Shown: positions 13,946 through 25,600 of the stretch, in pieces | Numbering within the stretch: position 1 is the first letter of the stretch | How the letters are laid out: each line of letters starts with the position of its first letter | Assembly: GCA_963931865.1 (NCBI GenBank) | Contig: OZ007510.1 | Span: 11,116,404 to 11,180,403 of the forward strand | Reading direction: 5' to 3' | Length of the DNA stretch: 64,000 nucleotides | DNA from: Axinella damicornis | Taxonomy: Eukaryota; Porifera; Demospongiae; Axinellida; Axinellidae | The notes under the pieces: model-generated | What the model was told of the DNA's origin: nothing | Database searches by the model: none | The model's input: the letters and a program-made list of their open reading frames with translations, nothing else | Translations under genes and position numbers: made by a program

Positions 13946-14458
13946 CCACTATCTATACCTGAACTTACCCTGGCGGTGAAAGGTATTCAGCTAGGGTAAG
14001 GTTATGGTGAGGGCTCACCTCACCTTAACCTCTCCTGAGCTAAACCTAACCCGAATGACTTGGATACAAATTGACTCTCTTTTTATACCGGCAGAACCCT
14101 CCCAGCAACGCGTGCACCAGCACAACGCACGCTCCGGTAACGCTATGATCTGATTGGTTAGTTTCTGCGGCAGTTCATATCTTGGCGGGAAACGCCCCGT
14201 GCACGCGTAAACTGTGGACAATGGTGAGCGTGTTCCCGTCTCTGTCGTTTTTCTTCGGTCTCCAATGCCGCTGGCGTCCTCTGGTAAGGTCCTCTGCCAA
14301 TGGTGCTACCTCTGATGCTGCCTTGCAGTTGCCTCCGATCGGATGCCGTTCCGTAGACACTGAGTCACGGCATGGGGTGGTTCCCAGACCCTGACGCTGC
14401 TTGGGAATAAAGGCATGGCGCCTGGGAACGAGGCCGGAGTTGTTGGTTGGCTTCAGAA

Positions 14459-14517
14459 TAGCCTCGTTCCCAAGCCTTCTACACCTCCAGTTTTTGCAAA
14501 GCCTGGGAACGAGGCTA
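14459..14517. repeat. TAGCCTCG-type palindrome (14.5 kb)
   Basis: TAGCCTCGTTCCCAAGCC paired with GCCTGGGAACGAGGCTA; short loop. Confidence 0.75.
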
Positions 14518-15266
14518 GCTTCAGACTGTTAGTAGCTAGTCCAGATGGTCAAACGTAGATGAAGGAGAGGGCCGCCGGGAGGGAAAGCTAAGGTATTAAA
14601 AGAAGGGAGGCAGGGAGGAGGGAGGGAGTTGTCAACTAGCTCTCTGCCAGACTCTGGCCTGTACTTGTTTAGGGAGTCCATAAAATGCCTAGCTAACTAC
14701 CCTGGTCATACTAGCTAGTCAGGATTGTCAATTTGAATTGGTGTCTGGATTACAGTGCTGCTCCACCACGTTTTCATTACTATGTAGAAGAAGACTGAGG
14801 AAGAGATGAGGGAGTGGCAGGTACTGTAGAGATGGCCCCCTTGGGAGAGAGTGAGTGGTGTGTGGGAGGAGAGAAGACGGAAGAATTAGTGGTGTGCGGG
14901 TGCATGAATGAAGCTCCTGTTCAATAGATAGCTCTTTAAAATGAGGAAGTGGGTGCATAGTATCTATTATTTTGTTCATGTCATGGTGACTTGCAGACAT
15001 GATGATTGTCATGACAGAACTTTTTAAGGTGCCGGGTAGCTCTTGAGCAACTTGATGCCTGTGTGTATCTTCAATGTCTTTGCTCTGAGTTAAATGCTCG
15101 CAATCAGATTTCATATGTACAGTGTATTGTAGTCTTGTCGCCTGTAGAAGCATTATGACCGGGATCAAGATTTGATTCGCAGAAATTGCCCTTGATCGTT
15201 TGATCGGTCCCTTCTGAAGCTCTCAAATGACAGGGGAAAGGCCCTTTGAAGTTCAGAAAATATTTG

Positions 15267-15577
15267 CACAGGAGAAACTAGCTGTAGATACGGGAATGGA
15301 CGGGCACTGTCATTGTCAAAGTTGCTCCGTGATTGCACCGTCCGCACACTGTTGAGTCCATTGTGGGACCACTTCAACTTCTTAGTATTACATTGTTTCC
15401 TGTGTTGACCACACCTACGGGCACTCCTCTACGCAGGAGAATCGCTGAAAAGCCGAATATGAAACTTCAAATGGTCCCACCACAGACTCAACGGGTGTGC
15501 GAATGGTGTGGATACAGAGAGGCTCTGAATGGTTACAGTGCCTGTCTAGTCCATATCTTCAGGTTGTTTCTCCTGTG
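15267..15577. mobile_element. MITE-like inverted-repeat element, copy 1
   Basis: Begins CACAGGAGAAAC, ends GTTTCTCCTGTG, with inner arm GTAGATACGG. About 310 bp. A second copy is at 21620-21929. Confidence 0.75.
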
Positions 15578-16010
15578 ATCTTTGTCACCATGAGTTTTAT
15601 TGATCTGATGATCTGCTTTTAAAAATACGTTGAGCCATTTGATCCTGCTTGCAAACTTTTCAGCATGTGACGCAGGAGACTGGTTCCCCCTGAATAAACA
15701 CTTTGCAGGCCTTCACACCCCTGATAGCCTGAGGAACGTGGCTAGAATTTCCTCACCCCTTGGGATGGTTGTCAAACTGCCGTTGACTTATCTAACCACA
15801 CCCTAATTACCCTAAGTATTGCACTAAGTCATAACTAGACGAGAGCTTTGAAAACTACTTCGGGACTGTAGCCCCTTGGATCTCTTTTCGACATAACTTA
15901 AGAGCTCCTAGTGGTTTACATGAGCATGCAACAATGAAACAGCAGCAGTGCCTGTTGTTGTGCTACAAGGTCTGCATTAAACTGTGTGCTGCTTTGTCTT
16001 ATCACGTAGA

Positions 16011-16764
16011 ACTCTTCCTAAGTGTACAATTTGTGTGTGTGTACATGCATGAGTGTGTGTGCATGTTGACCGTGTGCACTCACAATACTACAATGATAGA
16101 GAGAGAGATTTGTCTCATTTGAGCACCCCTCCCTCAGCATGCACATCTCCACAATGGACAGGTGGATGAACACTAGGTACAGATCGAAGAGATCGTGAAG
16201 AAGCTGGCAGACAGCTAGGGACGTACCTGGAGCTGGAGAGAAAGATTGAACAGATGGGTGTGATACCACTTACCTGGTGAGGTGATACGCTATATGTGAC
16301 ATTGTACGTACAGCAGCGTTACATTTATGTCAAGGTAAAAGCAGAGTGTGAGAGAGTCTAAATATAGGTTAGACACTGAGACCAATAAATCTATACGATT
16401 TAGAAACCCAAGGGCGCTGTGCTGTAGCGTCCCGAGTGTAGCAAGGGCGTTACTAAGGGCCCAAGGGTTTCCAAATTCCATAGACCCACTGGTCCCAGTG
16501 TCTAGAGTATAGCAGCGGTAAGTAAGCTTGTGCTTCAAAATAACCTTCGATCAAGTTGGCGGTCTTTTTCGACAAAATACAATACTCGCGAATGATTGTG
16601 CATGTGAGCAGTAACATGGTTCCATTCCGCCCCTCAACCTGGCTACAAACCACCAGTGCCGTCATAGACCGCTTAGCTCCTCCCTTGAGCTCTCATGTAG
16701 CCGTTTGCACCTCCAACAAAAACATGCGTAGAGATATTATGCACCGACAGGCATGTGCACTGCT
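16011..16764. other. intergenic, nothing recognised
   Basis: Short ORFs only, no splice-bounded coding block, no repeat copy elsewhere in the window that I could see. Confidence 0.5.
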
Positions 16765-17345
16765 TATCAATATATTAAGATTTTAATGTGCGTGTGTGTG
16801 TGTGTCCGTGTGTGACGGAAGTGGGATGTTCGTGGGGCGGGATTAGACTATAGTGACGCGCGACCTTCGATTTACTGAACCTCGAACTCCGCGGAGAACG
16901 TTCGAGAACATAAGGCATGGGCTGGAATCTTCCAGAACAGGTGAGGCTACAAGCGTTAACTAAGCGGATGCAATCGGGGAGCAGCAGTCGAAGCGGACGC
17001 AATCGGGGAGCAGCAGCCGAAGCGCACGCAATCGGGGAGCTGCAGGTGTGAAGCCGGAGCAGCAGTTGAACTTGCAATCGAGGAACAACAGCCAAAGCGG
17101 ACGCAATCGGCGAGCAGTTGAAACGGACGCAATCGGGGAGTAGCAGCTGAAGCAAACACAAGTGGCGAGCAGCAGCTGAAGCGGACGCAAACGGGGAACA
17201 GCAGTTGAAGCGGATCAGTGCAATCGGCGAGCAGCAGCTGAAGCGGACGCAGCTCTGACGGAGGGCTGTCCGGCGCCAAATTACACACGTAGGCGAACAA
17301 GGGGGAAGTAGCTGAGCGAGCGAAGCGAGCTCAGCTACTTGTAAT
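16765..17345 (-). mobile_element. hairpin-ended element with internal minisatellite, copy 2
   Basis: Reverse-oriented copy: TCAATATATTAAGATTTTAA at one end, a GCAATCGGGGAGCAGCAG-type array in the middle, and the hairpin TAGCTGAGCGAGCGAAGCGA at the other end, followed by CTTGTAAT. Confidence 0.78.
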
Positions 17346-19284
17346 TTTAAAGCAGCTAGTTACCATGGATTCAGAAGTTGGCAGTAGTGTATCCTGGGGG
17401 CTTCAATGGAGAGAGGTTCTCTATGGGATTTGGAGACCTCGCAGTGAGTAATCTGACTGGTGGAATTTGTACAACTATACTGTACTGGACAGTATAGAAT
17501 AGCTGCTCTCATATATACTGTATATACTCGGAGCTCTCGCTCTCTGACGTCCCTTGCACTGTGAAACACCAACGAATGCCTAGTTGCCTCCTTCAAGTCA
17601 TCCTCGAAATCAGTGTCATTGCTGTCGGCAGACTCATACAGTACCCATAATGGTACAACAGCCACCTCACTAGCACTCTCCAAAGTACTGTTGCAAGCGA
17701 TCCAACTCGCGAGACCAAGCTGTCCTCTGGGGCCAAGACTGTATGGTACCAGACCCTCCTTCTGAGGGTCTGCTTTTGAGACTACTCACTCATCACTCAC
17801 TCACTCAAACACATACACAATCCTTCCTGTTGTGACTTTCAACACATCCGCTTCAGTTTTAGTTCTTCACTACAAGTTTTACCCCACCTTTGCACGAATG
17901 GATTACCAGTTGCCTCTTTTCAACATGCATTATTCATTTTATGGTCAGTTGAACAACATCATGCACGCATGCACATTGGCCATGCTCCCCTCCCCCTTCT
18001 TCCCTCACCCCATCACAACCACTCATCCCATTACTCATCTCCCATCACCCATCGTTCCTCACCTTTCCACCTCTCATCCCTCATCCCCTCACCTAACCTC
18101 TTCTCTCTTCAACCTATTCACATGAATTGCACACGACCACAAGAATGACCCATGCAGAAAAGCTGCAGCTGGTGGATCTCCACTACGACGGCTCATGGCA
18201 ACTCTCCAGAGCCGAGTAATTACCTGACTGGACAGTGTGCCTGCACCTCATACAATCATCGATGCTATTGGACTGGTGTGGTACGTGTTCCTAAGTCCCT
18301 AGCCTCATTCCCAGGCTTCTCCCAGTTTTTGAGAGTGGCCTGGGAATGGTGAAATAAACAGCAAAAACACTATGATAACATGGCCGGATCACTGTAAAAG
18401 ATATAGGGTGCAAGAAAGAAGCACATGGCGGCCACTGGACCTGCAATCCTCTTACATCTGGAACTTGCAGTGCAAAGCACGAAGGTGCCATGAGAGCCTA
18501 TCCTGATAACTGAAAAATGAAGGTGAAATTTTTTTGCCGCGCATCACCACTTCACACCTCTGCACACTGCCTTCAGCAGCGTCCAATGGATTCTGGCCCT
18601 CAAATTTCGCTCGCGCAACGTATCATTCCCAGGCCCGCGTGCCTCTTCGAAGCGACGAAAAGCCGGGCAGGGCCGGCCTGGGAACAAGGCTAGGTACGAC
18701 GGAACGAATCGCCACAGCAAGCGCCTGGGAACGAGGCTATGACCGAGTACGAGTACGAGTGTCGATCGACTGAGCACTCGATGTTGCCTCGATGCTCGAT
18801 GTCGCGATGGAGCGACAGGTAAAAAAACCCAAACTATACCTGGCCTGAGAATTGGGTGGGCCATGGCCCACCCGGTCCACCCTGCTGCGCCGGCCTTGGA
18901 TAAATAGTGTGTTTCCTAACTTGCAATTATTGTAAGGAAATCTGGTCTGGAAGTCTGTGGCAATTATCTCAAGGACATGGCCAGAAGTCCTATACTGTAG
19001 GGTGAGGGTTAGGGTCCACAGGGACAGGCTCCATCTGTACTAGTAAAGAAAGCATGGACTTCCAGCCAGTTCTCTAGCCACAGCATAATTTCTCTTTTAC
19101 CATGCTAAGTTTTACCATGAATATCATGATCATCATGTTTTTAATATTCCTCTTTCTCCTTCCATGTAGCTATCATGTTAGTACTGTGGACCATTCTCAA
19201 ATCAACGTGCAGAGGATGTGATGAAGTAATGAAAATGATATGAAAGGAAACGAATGAACTGATTGTTCTTTCCATCATACGTAC
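17346..19284. other. intergenic between repeat copies
   Basis: Contains the decayed palindrome at 18300, a CT/CATCC-rich tract at 17990-18115, and a fragment around 18420-18660 sharing GGACCTGCAATCC-type blocks with the CAGGGGCGGA elements. No gene supported. Confidence 0.5.
18300..18349. repeat. TAGCCTCG-type palindrome (18.3 kb)
   Basis: TAGCCTCATTCCCAGGC paired with GCCTGGGAAT; right end decayed. Part of the same scattered family. Confidence 0.6.
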
Positions 19285-19359
19285 TAGCCTCGTTCCCAGG
19301 CTCCTCCCCAGCTTTTTGTTGCATACTAAAAGCTGGGGAGGAGCCTGAGAACTAGGCTA
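19285..19359. repeat. TAGCCTCG-type palindrome (19.3 kb)
   Basis: TAGCCTCGTTCCCAGGCTCC and its near-perfect inverse, with private inner arms CTCCCCAGCTTTT/AAAAGCTGGGGAG. Confidence 0.8.
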
Positions 19360-19857
19360 CATAATTATGTACTTCATAAACACAAGTCAATCAGCAGGGT
19401 GGGATCACTTAGTATAAATTATAACAGGGCTAATTGCCGACTTTCATGCAACTTTTCTCAGCCTCTTGAGTGGATCTCTGGTCTTTGAGTTATGTAGCTA
19501 GACGCTCACACTGTAAAACAGCCAGGGTACATGTAGTAAGATTGGGTTGGAAAGCATGCATTCCGAAATGTTGGGTTGGAAAGCATGCATTCCGAAATGC
19601 AGTGCAAAAGCAGTTTGAGGTCATGGAACGCCTTCTAGATTGGGATGCTCGTCATCAATCACGATCACAAAGTATCCCTCACGTAATTACATGGGCCGCG
19701 CGCAATTTGTCGTTGTGACGTCACGACAATAAAGTCTAGTCGCAAATTCATAAGAAGGCGCGCCCTCACTATTGGGTATGATTATGCAACGAGAAAAGGA
19801 ATCGGCCGCAACAGAACAAGGAAAGATCGGAGCGCAACAGCCGAAGCTACATCCATC

Positions 19858-20457
19858 ATGGCCTCTGGAAGTGCGGTGGCTGATGAAATGACGCAGTAAG
19901 TACGCAGGTTTACTATTATCATAATATCATGTACATGTAGCCTGCATGTGCTTCAAGAAACTTTCGGTGCCCCGAAAAGTGGTCCAGTTGAAGCTGCATG
20001 GACCAACTGTACTGGTGGCTACACCCAAATTGTTCCATGGTGTAGAAGCTCGCCGAGAAGCTGCAATGGTAATTGCAATTTTGCAGCAAGACTCATACTG
20101 AGAGAGAGCGCAACGTGTGGCACTCGCAGGCAGCGTGCATGCCCGGGGCCAGACCGGTTGGAACTTGGCAGCCATGTGCAAGATTCAAGATCGATGCAAA
20201 AATGGTTGCAAATTGTCCGAAAGTGTCTCTTCTAGCTAGTCTTCCTGACAAGCCCAGTGTATTCTCTGAAAGGAACTTTGGTGGAAGCCCTTTTATGAAG
20301 ACACGCATTGCACTTTCACTACGTGCACAAGCAAAGCCACACCCTCTCTAGTGAGCTCTGAGCGCAACATGTGCTCTAGCTAGCAAGCACTGCGGCTAAA
20401 TTTGCAACGTCATGTAACTCCTAAATGATCTCAGAAGGAAAATAAAATAAAAATCCT

Positions 20458-20495
<38 letters not shown>

Positions 20496-20891
20496 GACAC
20501 CTCTATAGAGTAGGCACACTTTGCACGCTTTATTACACAGCACTACATCTCAATATAACCCACGACTGCTCAACCAGACTGCTTCCTGAAATGTCATGCA
20601 TAGTTCTAGCTGGCAAGTGTGCAACCACTTCAGGTCAATTGCACTGGGTCAGTGCATTGCACACCCAGGGAAGCTGTGTGGTGCTAGGCCAGCTACTGAC
20701 ATAAAACGTGTATATACCCTGCGTAAGTAGCTATTACTTCATGGCCTCATAGATCATGACTGTTTCCTGGCTCTAGATTCCATTCTGTAAACCCTGTCTT
20801 GTAATACCAGACAAGATAGTTGTCAACTGGTCATTTCTTGTGCAGGACGAAAAGGATAGCCTGCATGGAGGTCACAGATTGCACTGAGAAT
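19858..20891 (+). other. candidate upstream exons and promoter region of copy B
   Basis: An ATG at 19858 opens 12 codons (MASGSAVADEMT plus 2 nt) ending at a GTAAGT donor after 19895. A second exon-like block at 20846-20891, between a pyrimidine-rich acceptor and GTATGT, continues it in phase (QTKRIACMEVTDCTEN). A CRE-type palindrome TGACGTCA lies at 19716-19723, about 140 bp upstream. This could be the 5' end of copy B, but the second block ends in phase 0 while 22671 needs 2 preceding nt, so at least one exon would be missing. It may also belong to another transcript. Confidence 0.3.
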
Positions 20892-22670
20892 GTATGTATT
20901 GGTCAGGGGATTCAGTAAGTCCCATTGTGGTCATGATCTAATAAGCCTCCTGCTAGCCTATTATTCTATTTGCTTGATAATGACATTCACTGACTCCTAG
21001 TTGAATCTCTTCTTTCAGGGTAAGAATGTGCCGTAATTCTGTTGTTCGTTGTCTGAAAGCATGGCTTATAGAAACTCTTACAGCATCCATCTGGAGAATG
21101 TCTCTTGTGATTTCTAGTCACTGGAAATCAACAATGTTTGTGATAAGCCAGGCAGTAGTTGTGTATTTAGTAGTACTACAGTGTGGACAAGTTTTCCGAT
21201 GGAGACTATAGGCTATAGTTAGCAGTTGAGGAGGGCAACTGCAGAAACAGCAGAGCAGAAGGAGCCAATACTACTCAGCTGTAGTGCGGACTGAACTCAC
21301 CCAGTCTATCCACTAGCTAGCTCTGGAAGGTGAACCACAAGGTTTCACTGTGCGCGTGTGTGGCCGGCCGGGTGGAGAGGAGCTAGTGTCTAGACTGGCT
21401 AGCACTATAATGCCCTGCTATATCTTCCATCCTCTATACTGCTAGTATACCAAATAGTATAGTGTAAATCAAGTTTAGCAGCTACCAGTGTTACACTACG
21501 GTGACTGAGTAGGGCCATTCCAAATTCAACATTTTGTTCGTAATTCCAAATTTAAAGTTCCAGACTGGAGTACTTTTGCACGTGTATGTTACATTCGTGA
21601 AGCTAGTAATGTACTGTCACACAGGAGAAACTAGCTGTAGATACGGGACGTCCTGCATGGATGAGCACCGTCATTGTCGAAGTTGCTGTGTGATCGAACT
21701 GTCCACATTCGAGTCGGACCACTTCGACTTTTGAGTAATAATTATGTTATTTCCTGCGTAGACCACACCTACAGTCACTCCTCTATGCAGGAGAATCGCT
21801 GAGAAAGCCGAATATGAAACTTCAAATGGTCCCACCACGGACTTGAATGAGCGTGCGGACGGTGTGGATACGAAGCTCTGATGGTTACGGCGCCAGTCCT
21901 GTCCGTATCTTCAGGTGGTTTCTCCTGTGTTAGGTGTATTGACACCAGCAATGGAACAGGTGATAACTGCTGAGTTATTGTTTGTATTTCAAGAGGGATG
22001 TGTGTATTTATCCTGCAAGTGTTTAGGTAAATTTCATTTAGCAGACTTGCATTATTAGCTTGGTTTAGATAGTAAATTTCCAGAGTACAAGTGCTTACTT
22101 CCAAATGATATTACACTTCCGAAATGACATTTCCACACTCACATTGTGTTTCCAAACTTGCATTTCCAAACCTGCACTTCAAAAGCTGATGTTCTAATTT
22201 GCTTTTCCAAACTTGTTTTTCCCAATCTGATACTTTCCCACTGTGTATCATCCTAGGTCAAACAACACTGCCTGCACTGCAAAAACAAGCACCAACCTTG
22301 TACGGTTGCCTCCCTTCCAGCAATGATAGGAATACACCAGAAGTGCATGGGGAAGCTTTCAGTTGATCATGTAAAATGCAACACAGGAATGTCCCCATAA
22401 AGCTTCCTAATGGATTATTATTATTGATGCAAGAGTTTATTGAACTCAACTCATGCAGTTCATAATTCAAGTTATGTTCAATACTAAACATAGCAGCTGC
22501 ACCCAATACAGTAATGGCTGCACGATAGTTAGAGAACACTCCATGTGATACGTATAATTATTACAGTCTTGTGCAGTATACGTGGGAAATCTTAGCTACT
22601 TATTTGGAATGCAGTCTATTATGATGATCGCTGTGATAAACGCTGTATTTTTCTCTCTCTTGTTCCTCAG
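20892..22670. other. region upstream of copy B
   Basis: Contains the MITE at 21620-21929. At least one missing 5' exon of copy B may lie here, but I could not pick one with matching phase. A 34-G homopolymer lies just upstream at 20461-20494. Confidence 0.45.
21620..21929. mobile_element. MITE-like inverted-repeat element, copy 2
   Basis: Same ends and inner blocks as 15267-15577 (for example CTCTATGCAGGAGAATCGC and GAATATGAAACTTCAAATGG), at about the same length. Shows that this family moves independently of the larger 3.1-kb element. Confidence 0.75.
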
Positions 22671-25600
22671 ATACTGTATCCAACTTGACACACATGCAGT
22701 AAATCTTCTTATTGCTCTCATTGTACTGTCGGTAGGTTTGTTGCATTATGGACGTGCAGTACAGCTGTATTGCGATACAGTGAATGAAATAGTTGTTTAG
22801 CAAAATTAAACGATTTATACATGGTGTACACTTGAGAGCCTGACATCTTCAGCCGATGTGTACAATAAGGAACTTATTGATAATAAGTATGCTTAATCGG
22901 GGACTGTGTGCTTTATTGTTTGTCTGCCAAATTAACTGCCTGTCTGCCTGTGCCTATCTTCAGATGGGTGGAGGGAGGGAGGGCATAATTGGTGGTTGGG
23001 TGGATGAGTGGGTGGGTAGATATATGGAAACGATTGATGGTTACATCAAGGTAGTGTCAGTGTAACCTCACTGTTTCCCATCCCAGGTGGTGGTCCTGTT
23101 TGTCCTCAGTTTTACGTACCATCGTGTGCACCTCTGGAAAAATGTGCTTTGGGGGGTCCCTGGACTGGTCATGTACGTACCTAATTAAATTAATGTATGT
23201 GCTGTCAGTTTGCATGAGAAACTGATGTCACTGATGTCCTCATAATAAAGACTCACCAGAAAAGGTGCACCGGTATACATGTTGACATGTTGTATGATCA
23301 GCTAGATATTTGATACGTGATTGATGCAACTCCTCCCGTATGAAAAACTCTATCTGCTTCTTCTATAGCTTCATGTTTATTTTGCCAAACTTTGTCTACG
23401 ATAATGTGTTTCTTAACTAAACTAAAACTCTGTTCCTGTTTTTGTTTGATATTATATATGTCCCTATAGCCCTGTCAACCTTCTTTCACCTACTCGGTTC
23501 CGGATTGTGTATGCCTTCATGTTTGGTGCAATGTCTGCTAACCTGCTGAATCTGATTCAATCTGGATTTGTTATCATCTCCATTAACGTCATCTTCCTGG
23601 ACATTATATTCAATATAAGTGAGTTGCAAACAATGATGGAACCATTTGTATATATCCTCAACTGTATCGTTCAAGGACTACATTCCATTTTACCGCGTCC
23701 TTATGTAACCCTCCTTCTCTTCTGCTATTACTCCTCTTCTCCTTTCTTTTCTCCTCTTCTTACCCCCCCCCCCCCCCCTCCCCTCCCCATTCAAAATCTC
23801 CTCCTCTATCAGTTCTGTTTCCAGCGATCGTTGTTTTTTTCTTGGTACTGATCTACTTCCCCATCTTTGCTTGTGTGGATACTCCTTTTCCACTGTTGGG
23901 ACACATTGTTGGTCTCCTGTATGCAATCCTTCTGTAAGTTGATTATTTGACACTTGCAGCAAAATGATTGCTCGTGCTAGTACAGCAGGGTACATAAGGG
24001 TCATGGCCTAATTGTCCACTCAGAATTTCTTCAGGTATAGACAAAATAAAAATGGTCTTTCATCCAAATTAGGCATGTCAGTTTTATCTTACTCAGATAA
24101 TGCACAATTAAGTCATGTGCCACTTCTCCTTGGCATTGTATAGGAGCCTATGTGCCACACTGTATGCCTCATTTCTTGTACCAGAAAGGTTTTACATCTG
24201 TCTTTCCTGTCTACTACTATATACATCAACAGAGTGATACAGCAGCTGATGACCAGTTCAATAATGTTCATTGGCTGCACCGGTTTCACACCAGCACTGG
24301 TAAGTTGTACAACCTTGTTAGCTGGCCGTTCCCACCTCCAGCCTTTGCAGTATGACATGGGGAAGGTCTGGGAGATTGGGCCCATGCAGTGATATCAGGT
24401 AGACACATGGGGGCTGTGCCAGACCGTTTTGTCTTGCGTCAACCATCGATCCCTGGTATAGTAAATGACAAACGATATTGATTCTGCCTTGTGAACACTC
24501 TGGCATCCAGCACTTGGACAGACATACAAAGAGGGCTTTGAGATCGTTCATCGGGCACTGCCCCCTGTGTGTCAACCATCTGTCTACCTGACATCACCAC
24601 GCGTGACAAGATCTCCCAGGCCTTTCCCATCAGTACTTGTATACTGCAAACGATCAACAATTGGAAGTGGGAACTGTCTGGCAGTGCCTTACGTACAATA
24701 CAGTAAAGGTTTTGGGTGGAATGATGAAGTTGCCCATTCATAAAACAGCCCTCTGCTAAGTACCTTGTGGTACGTTACTTGGTACCTCACTCCTTGCTTC
24801 TAGACTGCAAGGTTAACGCTGAGCTCTCAATTTTGCTATGGGAACCAATCCAAAGTGCATGGTTACTCCCTCAGAGTTCAACGTTTTGCTTATTGTGCAA
24901 GTAGACAAATGTCTGCCTTGCTGTTAAGGAAGATTGGCTCTTTATGAAGCTTGACGGAATTCTGAGGGGTGACTCCTTGGAGTAGCGGATGATAAGCATT
25001 TTGTTCATGGTACTTACCATTGAAGTATGTATCCAACATGGTTAGTGAGGGAGTAATCTTTCCCAGTGATAATACATAATGTGTCCATTTTTGTTTACAT
25101 CTGATATTATTGAGGCTAGCTGGCTGAGAAATCAAACGTTTAACCAGTGCAGTCTCACAACATCGCCGAGCTTTTCTCACACTGTTTTTTAGCTGCTAGA
25201 GTAGATACAGGTTCCACTGTAACCAAGGAATTGCAAGAGACCGGATTCTTAAACCTACTACACCTATAGACCCTATTGGTAGGCAGGGGCGGAGACAGCT
25301 ACCGAAAAGTGGGGGGGCTAATAGCACAAATGCACGCTGCCGAAGGCAGTGTGTAGAGGTGTGGAGTGCCAATCAGTCCGCGCTTCGCGCGGAAAATTTT
25401 GTTCGCTATAATTTTTCAGCTATCAGGATGGGCTCTCGTGGCACCTTCGGGCTCGCTTTGCACTGCAAGTTAGAGACGCCGGCCCCCAAGAAACGAGGTG
25501 ACATAGCTATAAGTTAGTGCTAGATTTCGTGGGATAGTATCAAGTATAACCATCCAGCCTGTTGTTTTGGGGGGGCTCAGCCCCCTTGCTTTTGAAAGTG

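Larger units (their letters stand above)
12885..16010. mobile_element. about 3.1-kb element with about 400-bp terminal inverted repeats
   Basis: The left arm (about 12900-13335) reappears reverse-complemented at about 15575-15990. Shared blocks include AACAACAGGCACTGCTGC, ACCACTAGGAGCTCTTAAG and GGGGCTACAGTCCC, and the inner arms repeat GATCAA. The interior holds a C-rich minisatellite and a smaller inverted-repeat element (15267-15577) but no recognisable transposase. Probably a non-autonomous foldback DNA transposon. The ends are approximate. Confidence 0.7.

Noticed and set aside
13473..13979. Gly/Trp-rich ORFs
   Set aside because: C-rich minisatellite translation inside the inverted-repeat element.
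24144..24299. Single continuous exon in copy B
   Set aside because: The in-phase reading meets TGA at 24235; the split with a 65-nt intron fits both neighbours.
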